The translations under genes and the position numbers were made by a program. Shown here one piece after another: positions 7,521 to 12,294 of a stretch of DNA of 12,294 bases. Each line of letters begins with the position of its first letter. Position 1 is the stretch's first letter. The notes beneath the pieces were generated by a model that worked only from the letters and a program-made list of their open reading frames with translations, was not told the origin of the DNA and ran no database searches. The stretch covers positions 1 to 12,294 of the forward strand of contig JAUIEG010000028.1 of NCBI GenBank assembly GCA_030428745.1, read 5' to 3'. This stretch comes from Alphaproteobacteria bacterium (GTDB taxonomy: Bacteria; Pseudomonadota; Alphaproteobacteria; Caulobacterales; Parvularculaceae).

Positions 7521-7638
7521 TTCCGAGGGGCGCCGGCGGCACCGGCTGAGACCTTGTTTTTTCTTTTCCGAAGGGAAGGGGAAACGGCACAAGGGCACCC
7601 TTTGAACCTGATCGGTTAAGACCGGCGTAGGGACGGAG
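7521..7638 (+). promoter_or_regulatory. TPP riboswitch controlling the MBL-thiC operon
   Basis: All conserved parts are present: TTCCG (7521-7525) with CGGAG (7634-7638) as P1, GGGG (7527-7530) with CCC at 7598-7600, a short P3 GCCGG/CCGGC (7532-7536, 7542-7546), CTGAGA (7546-7551), CCCTTTGAACCTGAT, CGGTTAAGACCG and GCGTAGGGA. Between CTGAGA and ACCC lies an extra hairpin (stem base 7552-7557 with 7589-7594, plus a pyrimidine/purine stem inside). This is the known optional arm of bacterial THI elements. The 3' strand of P1 includes GGAG (7635-7638), the only ribosome site for the ATG at 7643 or 7646. Closing P1 on TPP binding should therefore hide the ribosome site and block translation. No terminator is needed for this model and none is visible. 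Confidence 0.96.
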
Positions 7639-7642
7639 CGAC

Positions 7643-8518
7643 ATGATGCGTTATTCACAAATATCAAAACCATTTTGCGCGATAGCTGCGATGGCGTTGC
7701 TGTTGCCGATTGGCGGCGCTGAGGCGCATCCGGATAAGATCGGCCCCGAAAGCGTCCACGCCAGATATGTCGCCAATGAGGGGGTGCTCGTCGTCGATGG
7801 CGACGTGAAAATCCTGTTCGATCCGCTGTTTCAGAACAGCTACGACATTTACCGGCTGCCGTCGGATGAACACCGCGCGGCGATGATGGCGGGCGCCGCG
7901 CCATTCGACGGCGTCGACGCGGTGTTTGTCAGCCATGCTCATGGCGATCATTTTACCCCGGAGCCAGTCTTCGAATATCTGCGCGCGCAACCGGGAGTTA
8001 TGCTTGTGGCGCCGCAACAGGCGATCGACATGCTCGTCGCGCTGGATGGCTGGAGTTCCGAATTTGAAAAGCGCATGATTCCGCTCGATCTCGACTATGG
8101 CCACGAAGCGCGCGTTTTTAAGATGGATGACGGGCTTGAAGTGACGGCCATACGTATCGCCCATTCAGGATGGCCCGGCCGCGCCAAGGTGCAAAATATC
8201 GTCTACCGCGTAACACTCGGTGACGGAGCGACAGTCATGCATCTTGGGGACGCCGATGTGAATGATGACCACTTTGCGCCCTATGAGGCGGTGTGGTCGG
8301 CGGCGCAAACGGATATGGGGTTTCCGCCCTATTGGTTTTTTGGGAGTGCGGACGGCGTTTCGATCCTGGAAGACCGACTGCGCATTGAAAAAGCCGTCGG
8401 CGTTCATGTTCCCACGAACGTTCCGCCGGCGTTAAGCGACAGTAGTTTTGATTATTTCAGCAAGCCGGATGAAATCCGGGCGATCAAAGACATCGACAGA
8501 AAAGAGCAAAGTCAATGA
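7643..8518 (+). CDS. Exported metallo-beta-lactamase-fold hydrolase in the thiC operon
   Basis: Two adjacent ATGs (7643, 7646) follow the riboswitch; the second has the better spacing to GGAG, and the difference is one residue. The 291-residue protein has a signal peptide ending GGAEA, so it should reach the periplasm. It then shows the MBL fold: VDAVFVSHAHGDHF with the zinc ligands His98, His100, Asp102 and His103, IRIAHSGW with His174, VMHLGDADVN with Asp203/Asp205, and a late GVHVP that fits the final histidine. The pattern is nearest to UlaG-like or general MBL hydrolases, not class B beta-lactamases. Its stop overlaps the thiC start (ATGA), so its translation is likely coupled to thiC. 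Its first place behind a TPP riboswitch suggests a role in thiamine or precursor use; the substrate is unknown. Confidence 0.88.
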   Translation: MMRYSQISKPFCAIAAMALLLPIGGAEAHPDKIGPESVHARYVANEGVLVVDGDVKILFDPLFQNSYDIYRLPSDEHRAAMMAGAAPFDGVDAVFVSHAHGDHFTPEPVFEYLRAQPGVMLVAPQQAIDMLVALDGWSSEFEKRMIPLDLDYGHEARVFKMDDGLEVTAIRIAHSGWPGRAKVQNIVYRVTLGDGATVMHLGDADVNDDHFAPYEAVWSAAQTDMGFPPYWFFGSADGVSILEDRLRIEKAVGVHVPTNVPPALSDSSFDYFSKPDEIRAIKDIDRKEQSQ

Positions 8519-10410
8519 ACAAACACATCCCCCAATCCGACTTTAAAACGCCGGAAGTGACGACCGGGCCGCTGCCGTCATCGCGCAAGACCTATGTATC
8601 GGGCGAGATCCACAAAGACATCGCCGTGCCCGTGCGCGAGATCGACCTGCACCCGAGCGCGAACGAGCCGCCCGTGCCGGTCTATGACACCTCCGGTCCT
8701 TACACCGATCCGGCGGTGACGATTGACGTGGAGAAGGGCCTTGCCCGCACGCGCACGGCGTGGATCAAAGAGCGCGGGAATGTCGAGGAATATGACGGCC
8801 GCGAGGTGAAGCCCGAAGACAATGGCGGCGCGTCGGGCAAACATCTCGCCCGCGAATTCCCGATCCGCAATCGCCCCTTGCGCGGCACAGGAACTGGCCC
8901 GGTCACGCAATATGAATTCGCCAAAGCGGGGATCATCACCAAAGAAATGGAGTTCGTGGCGATCCGCGAAAATCTCGGCCGCAAGCAAATGCTCGAGGGC
9001 GCAGAGGCCCGCGTTGAACAGGGCGAATCGTTCGGCGCCGACATTCCGCCCTTCATCACGCCGGAATTCGTGCGCGACGAGATCGCGCGCGGCCGCGCCA
9101 TCATTCCGTCCAACATCAACCACCCGGAGATAGAGCCGCAGATCATCGGCCGCAATTTCCTCGTCAAGATCAACGCCAATATCGGCAACTCCGCCGTCGC
9201 GTCTTCCGTTGAGGAAGAGGTGGACAAAATGGTCTGGGCGACGCGCTGGGGCGCCGACAATGTCATGGACCTGTCGACGGGCCGCAACATTCACAACACC
9301 CGCGAATGGATCATCCGCAACTCGCCGGTCCCCATCGGCACGGTGCCGATCTATCAGGCGCTGGAGAAAGTGAACGGCGTCGCGGAAGATTTAACGTGGG
9401 AAGTCTATCGCGACACGCTGATCGAACAGGCGGAGCAAGGCGTCGACTATTTTACGATCCACGCCGGCGTGCGCCTGCCCTATATTCACCTCACCGCCGA
9501 CCGCGTGACGGGGATTGTCTCGCGCGGCGGGTCGATCATGGCGAAATGGTGCCTCGCCCATCACCGTGAGAGTTTCCTCTATACGAACTTCGCGGAAATC
9601 TGCGAGATTATGCGCAAATATGACGTGTCGTTCTCGCTGGGCGACGGATTGCGCCCGGGCTCCATCGCCGACGCCAATGACCGCGCGCAATTCGCCGAGC
9701 TCGAAACGCTCGGTGAACTGACGAAAATCGCCTGGGACCATGGCTGTCAGGTGATGATCGAGGGGCCGGGCCACGTCCCCATGCACAAGATCAAAGTGAA
9801 CATGGACAAACAGCTGAAAACCTGTGGCGAGGCGCCGTTCTATACGCTGGGGCCGCTCACCACCGACATCGCGCCGGGCTATGACCACATCACGTCGGGC
9901 ATCGGCGCGGCGATGATCGGCTGGTTCGGCACGGCGATGCTTTGCTATGTCACGCCGAAGGAGCATCTGGGCCTGCCCGACCGTGACGACGTCAAGGTTG
10001 GCGTCGTCACCTACAAACTCGCGGCGCATGCGGCGGACCTCGCCAAGGGCCACCCGGCGGCGCAGGTGCGCGACGACGCCGTCTCCCGCGCGCGCTTCGA
10101 TTTCCGCTGGGAGGATCAGTTCAACCTCGCCTTGGACCCGGAAACCGCCCGCGACTATCACGACCAGACGCTGCCGAAGGAGGCGCATAAGGTCGCCCAT
10201 TTCTGCTCCATGTGCGGGCCGAAATTCTGCTCCATGAAGATCACGGCCGAAGTCCGCGACTACGCCGCCGGCATGAGCGACAATGAGAAAAAAGACCTCG
10301 AAAAGCTCAGCCAGGAAGGCATGAAGGAAATGTCGGAGAAATACCGCGAAATGGGCTCCGAGCTTTATCTGGAGGAAGAGGCGGTGAAGAAGGCGAATGA
10401 GGGGCTGTGA
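8515..10410 (+). CDS. thiC: Phosphomethylpyrimidine synthase (HMP-P synthase)
   Basis: This radical-SAM enzyme turns aminoimidazole ribotide into hydroxymethylpyrimidine phosphate, the pyrimidine half of thiamine. The 631 residues fit the long bacterial form. The N-terminal domain has TYVSGEIHKDIAVPVREI and PVPVYDTSGPYTDP. The barrel includes EFVAIREN, INANIGNS, WGADNVMDLSTGRNIH, FTIHAGV, RGGSIMAKWC, LGDGLRPG, IEGPGHVPMHKI and LGPLTTDIAPGYDHI. The C-terminal CSMCGPKFC (Cys564, Cys567, Cys572) holds the 4Fe-4S cluster. The start overlaps the MBL stop by four bases and only a weak AAAG-type site precedes it, so it probably depends on coupled translation and hence on the TPP riboswitch before the MBL gene. 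The last seven codons and stop recur 523 bases downstream. Confidence 0.99.
   Translation: MNKHIPQSDFKTPEVTTGPLPSSRKTYVSGEIHKDIAVPVREIDLHPSANEPPVPVYDTSGPYTDPAVTIDVEKGLARTRTAWIKERGNVEEYDGREVKPEDNGGASGKHLAREFPIRNRPLRGTGTGPVTQYEFAKAGIITKEMEFVAIRENLGRKQMLEGAEARVEQGESFGADIPPFITPEFVRDEIARGRAIIPSNINHPEIEPQIIGRNFLVKINANIGNSAVASSVEEEVDKMVWATRWGADNVMDLSTGRNIHNTREWIIRNSPVPIGTVPIYQALEKVNGVAEDLTWEVYRDTLIEQAEQGVDYFTIHAGVRLPYIHLTADRVTGIVSRGGSIMAKWCLAHHRESFLYTNFAEICEIMRKYDVSFSLGDGLRPGSIADANDRAQFAELETLGELTKIAWDHGCQVMIEGPGHVPMHKIKVNMDKQLKTCGEAPFYTLGPLTTDIAPGYDHITSGIGAAMIGWFGTAMLCYVTPKEHLGLPDRDDVKVGVVTYKLAAHAADLAKGHPAAQVRDDAVSRARFDFRWEDQFNLALDPETARDYHDQTLPKEAHKVAHFCSMCGPKFCSMKITAEVRDYAAGMSDNEKKDLEKLSQEGMKEMSEKYREMGSELYLEEEAVKKANEGL
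10387..10410 (+). repeat. 24-base repeat, copy 1 (end of thiC)
   Basis: These are the last seven codons of thiC (KKANEGL) and its stop. The sequence recurs at 10910-10933 with 22 of 24 bases identical. Confidence 0.85.
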
Positions 10411-10952
10411 CCGACGGGCGGTTGCGAATCTATCGGGGAAGCATTCTCGACGTCGAAGCCGATGCTATCGTCAACGCCGCAAACAAGAGCCTGTTGGGCG
10501 GTGGCGGCGTTGACGGGGTTATTCACCGCGCCGCCGGTCCTGCTCTAAAAGAATATTGCTGGGGACTGGGCGGCTGTGATGTGGGCGACGCAAAACTTAC
10601 CCCAGCCTTCAATCTACCCCATAAAGCCATTATCCATGCCGTCGGCCCCATCTGGAAAGGTGGCGGCGACAACGAGGCGGCGCTTCTGGCTCGCTGTTAT
10701 GCGCGATCAATAAACCTCGCGGCCGAAAATGGCTTTTCAACTATCGTTTTTCCCGCCATATCGACAGGCGCTTTCAGCTACCCAGTCGACTCCGCCGCCC
10801 AGATTGCGGTGCAATCTTTGACAGCGTCGCTTGAGCGGTGCGAATCCATTGAATACGCAGTCATCGCCTGTATTGATCGAAAAGCCGAAACCGCTTTTCA
10901 GCGAGCTTTAAGAAGGCGAATGAGGGATTGTGAATTTCAGAAGTTTTCCTGA
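10407..10952 (+). CDS. Macrodomain protein, O-acetyl-ADP-ribose deacetylase type (YmdB/MacroD-like)
   Basis: The GTG start overlaps the thiC stop (GTGA), with GAGGGG three to eight bases before it, so it is read as part of the thiamine operon. The 181-residue protein has the ADP-ribose pocket: DAIVNAANKSLLGGGGVDGVIHRAAG in two parts (residues 19-44, with Asn23, Asn26 and Asp36) and VFPAISTGAFSYP (about 114-126). Members remove ADP-ribose from proteins or hydrolyse O-acetyl-ADP-ribose in the cytosol. Length and motif order fit the MacroD type well. The last 15 or so residues (LRRRMRDCEFQKFS) are read, in a shifted frame, from a near-copy of the thiC end and the bases after it, so the C-terminus looks patched. 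No thiamine role for this family is known to me. Confidence 0.92.
   Translation: MTDGRLRIYRGSILDVEADAIVNAANKSLLGGGGVDGVIHRAAGPALKEYCWGLGGCDVGDAKLTPAFNLPHKAIIHAVGPIWKGGGDNEAALLARCYARSINLAAENGFSTIVFPAISTGAFSYPVDSAAQIAVQSLTASLERCESIEYAVIACIDRKAETAFQRALRRRMRDCEFQKFS
10910..10933 (+). repeat. 24-base repeat, copy 2 (thiC-end relic inside the macrodomain gene)
   Basis: Differs from 10387-10410 at two positions. Read in the thiC phase it also gives KKANEGL and a stop; both changes (GGG to GGA, CTG to TTG) are synonymous. Here the bases are read in another frame as the end of the macrodomain protein. Bases outside the 24 do not match on either side. Confidence 0.85.
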
Positions 10953-10957
10953 AAACT

Positions 10958-10968
10958 GGAGCATAGTT
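10958..10968 (+). repeat. 11-base direct repeat, copy 1 (GGAGCATAGTT)
   Basis: Identical to 11810-11820. This copy holds the ribosome site of the A+T-rich gene that begins at 10970. Confidence 0.75.
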
Positions 10969-10969
10969 C

Positions 10970-11818
10970 ATGTCCAACGATATTGATAGAATAGGCAGAG
11001 CTGTCCAATTTATAGGTCAATATATACTCGAGTTTTCTGCTCTAATGCCTGTGCTGGTTGTTCTCTATAGAGAATTTTCTGAGCTTAATGACGCGGACAT
11101 CGAAAACAATTTTCTAGCACTACGGGATGATGCCGCTCGCCTTGATGAGTTTCGAAAACTGGCGGCTAGCTTAGATGAAAACCACAAGCACAAAAAGGTC
11201 CTTACAGCAATTGCCACTAAAGCAGTCGAGCTTTGCCGTTTTCGGGCAATCATAGCGCATGGCGTCTTAGGAGGTGATCGTCTGCATGATGATCCAGAAA
11301 TTGTCCCGAATTTCTTTCATGCCGGCGCAAAATTTAAAAAAGTTATTTTGTCTGAAGATAATATACGTCGATATATGCGTCAGCTAATTGATGTTTCTGA
11401 TGTTGCAAAAAGCTTGCTTCCAAGAGGGAAAAAGATTGATCTTGGTAACCATTCAATTGTTATTGAGGAGCTAGGCGGGAAAACAGGGGAACAAATATTC
11501 GAAGAGCTCGGTTTGCCGCTGAATGAACGTGACAAAGGACAGAAGAACGTATCTGTAAAATTTGTATACTCGGTGTCACGCAATGTTTCAGGTGGCGCAA
11601 TTTTACAGCACCACGAACGCGAGCGGATTCAAAGGGTATCGGGCAATCCAGATGAGTATGGCATGCCCACAATTCGTCAACTTCATATTGCGGAACGTGA
11701 TTTTCTTGAGCAATGGCAGCATTTTGAGCCAGATGGTTATTTAATTTCGTATCAAGCCGTACCTGCGGATGGTTCACGCGGACGGTTTAGTGAATATCGT
11801 GCTTATCTCGGAGCATAG
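10970..11818 (+). CDS. A+T-rich accessory gene of unknown function
   Basis: I do not recognise this 282-residue protein. GGAG ends eight bases before the ATG. The N-terminal 100 residues look helical, with a hydrophobic stretch FIGQYILEFSALMPVLVVLY (14-33) that could be an amphipathic or membrane helix. They end in CRFRAIIAHG, which contains an R-x4-H arrangement (Arg92, His97) like the signature of HEPN-type nucleases, although the residue after Arg is Ala rather than the usual polar one. The C-terminal half (about 190-282) looks like a separate alpha/beta part with VKFVYSVSRN and DGYLISYQAVPADGSRGRF. One 60-base line here (11341-11400) counts 32% G+C against 63% for a thiC line (9241-9300). 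It lies between exact 11-base repeats, which supports recent arrival. No signal peptide or catalytic set can be stated with confidence. Confidence 0.75.
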   Translation: MSNDIDRIGRAVQFIGQYILEFSALMPVLVVLYREFSELNDADIENNFLALRDDAARLDEFRKLAASLDENHKHKKVLTAIATKAVELCRFRAIIAHGVLGGDRLHDDPEIVPNFFHAGAKFKKVILSEDNIRRYMRQLIDVSDVAKSLLPRGKKIDLGNHSIVIEELGGKTGEQIFEELGLPLNERDKGQKNVSVKFVYSVSRNVSGGAILQHHERERIQRVSGNPDEYGMPTIRQLHIAERDFLEQWQHFEPDGYLISYQAVPADGSRGRFSEYRAYLGA

Positions 11819-11820
11819 TT
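11810..11820 (+). repeat. 11-base direct repeat, copy 2 (GGAGCATAGTT)
   Basis: Exact copy of 10958-10968. It covers the stop codon of the accessory gene and provides the GGAG six bases before the likely TTG start of the next gene. Confidence 0.75.
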
Positions 11821-12294
11821 TGGCCTCGCTATTTTTCTTCAGCTTAGTTTATGTGACGATGGCGGATGCAAAAGTACCGGACAGCTGCACCTATTCCGAC
11901 TGGACATGGTCCGCGGCGGAGCGCCGGGCTGTGGATATTCGTGAGGTTGAAAAGCCATACGCCGCCCTAAGGGATGATGAGCGCGATGCGGTGACGGGCT
12001 GTTCCATCTGCCGCGAGGATCAGGTGGAGATCGCGCGGCCCGGCGTCGAACCGTTTCAGGTGTGCAAGGCGGCAGCGGAGGATGTGGAGGCGGCGCTGAC
12101 GCGCGCGATGGCGCGGGGGTTCGTGATCGAGACCGTCACCGGCTATCGCGTCGGGCGCTCGAAAGGCGTGCTCGACGTCGACGGAAAACGCACGGCATAT
12201 TCAAACCATTCCTTCGGCCTCGCTATCGACGTCAATGCTGACGTGAACGGTCTTTACGATCGCTGTACGGAGTTTTCCGGGAAATGCCGTCTCC
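11820..12294 (+). CDS. Exported M15-type peptidase (D-Ala-D-Ala carboxypeptidase/endolysin-like), partial
   Basis: The frame is open to the window edge, giving 158 codons; the C-terminus is outside. TTG at 11820 is the preferred start because GGAG (11810-11813) lies six bases before it and the protein then begins with a hydrophobic export signal (ASLFFFSLVYVTMADA). In-frame ATG 11772 and GTGs at 11787 and 11796 are alternatives but would overlap the previous gene. The body has ETVTGYRVGRS and then SNHSFGLAIDVN, the S-x-H-x(6)-D zinc motif of M15 peptidases, which cut peptidoglycan cross-link peptides. Cysteines at SCTY, GCSIC, QVCK, DRC and GKC suggest disulfides, in keeping with export. The base composition returns to that of the core genes after about position 11880. 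The exact bond cut cannot be told. Confidence 0.8.
   Translation, partial: MASLFFFSLVYVTMADAKVPDSCTYSDWTWSAAERRAVDIREVEKPYAALRDDERDAVTGCSICREDQVEIARPGVEPFQVCKAAAEDVEAALTRAMARGFVIETVTGYRVGRSKGVLDVDGKRTAYSNHSFGLAIDVNADVNGLYDRCTEFSGKCRL

Noticed and set aside
9391..10200. 269-residue minus-strand ORF
   Set aside because: Antisense of thiC with no recognisable motif.
10407..11818. A DarT-DarG type toxin-antitoxin pair (macrodomain plus neighbour)
   Set aside because: The macrodomain protein is a plain MacroD type without the extra DarG C-terminal domain, and the neighbour shows no ADP-ribosyltransferase motifs; gene order and repeats point to separate arrivals.
1..12294. CRISPR arrays, tRNA or rRNA genes, transposases or integrases
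   Set aside because: None seen on either strand.

Overview
The window looks like a stretch of alphaproteobacterial chromosome. The evidence is about 60% G+C in the core genes, tightly packed genes with GGAG-type ribosome sites, two TPP riboswitches, and housekeeping genes (purA, thiC) with protein sequences typical of that class. The genus cannot be told from the sequence alone.

Left part (1-2640): the 5' portion of a membrane-anchored regulator-like gene on the minus strand is divergent from purA (adenylosuccinate synthetase). Next comes an exported or membrane-anchored thioredoxin-like protein with a WCSSC site.

Middle (2640-7400): a 575-base non-coding stretch carries a well-formed TPP riboswitch with no thiamine gene or start codon behind it. 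It is followed by a plus-strand run: an exported phosphodiester glycosidase (NAGPA/DUF2233) gene, a GFA-family zinc protein, an exported M20 peptidase and a two-part hotdog-like protein. A minus-strand SAM-dependent methyltransferase converges on this run.

Thiamine operon (7480-10410): a second TPP riboswitch ends in the ribosome-binding site of an exported metallo-beta-lactamase-fold protein. That gene overlaps thiC by four bases (ATGA), so TPP should control the MBL protein directly and thiC through translational coupling. The MBL gene sits in the first, most tightly controlled position of a thiamine operon, yet is not one of the classical thiamine enzymes.

Right end (10407-12294): a macrodomain gene overlaps the thiC stop codon (GTGA). 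It ends in a 24-base near-copy of the last seven codons and stop of thiC, with only two differences, both synonymous in the thiC frame. Next is an A+T-rich gene of unknown function, bracketed by an exact 11-base direct repeat that contains the ribosome-binding sites of both this gene and the gene after it. The last gene is the start of an exported M15-type peptidase cut by the window edge. The two short repeat pairs suggest that two accessory genes were added one after the other behind thiC, with no transposase or integrase in view.
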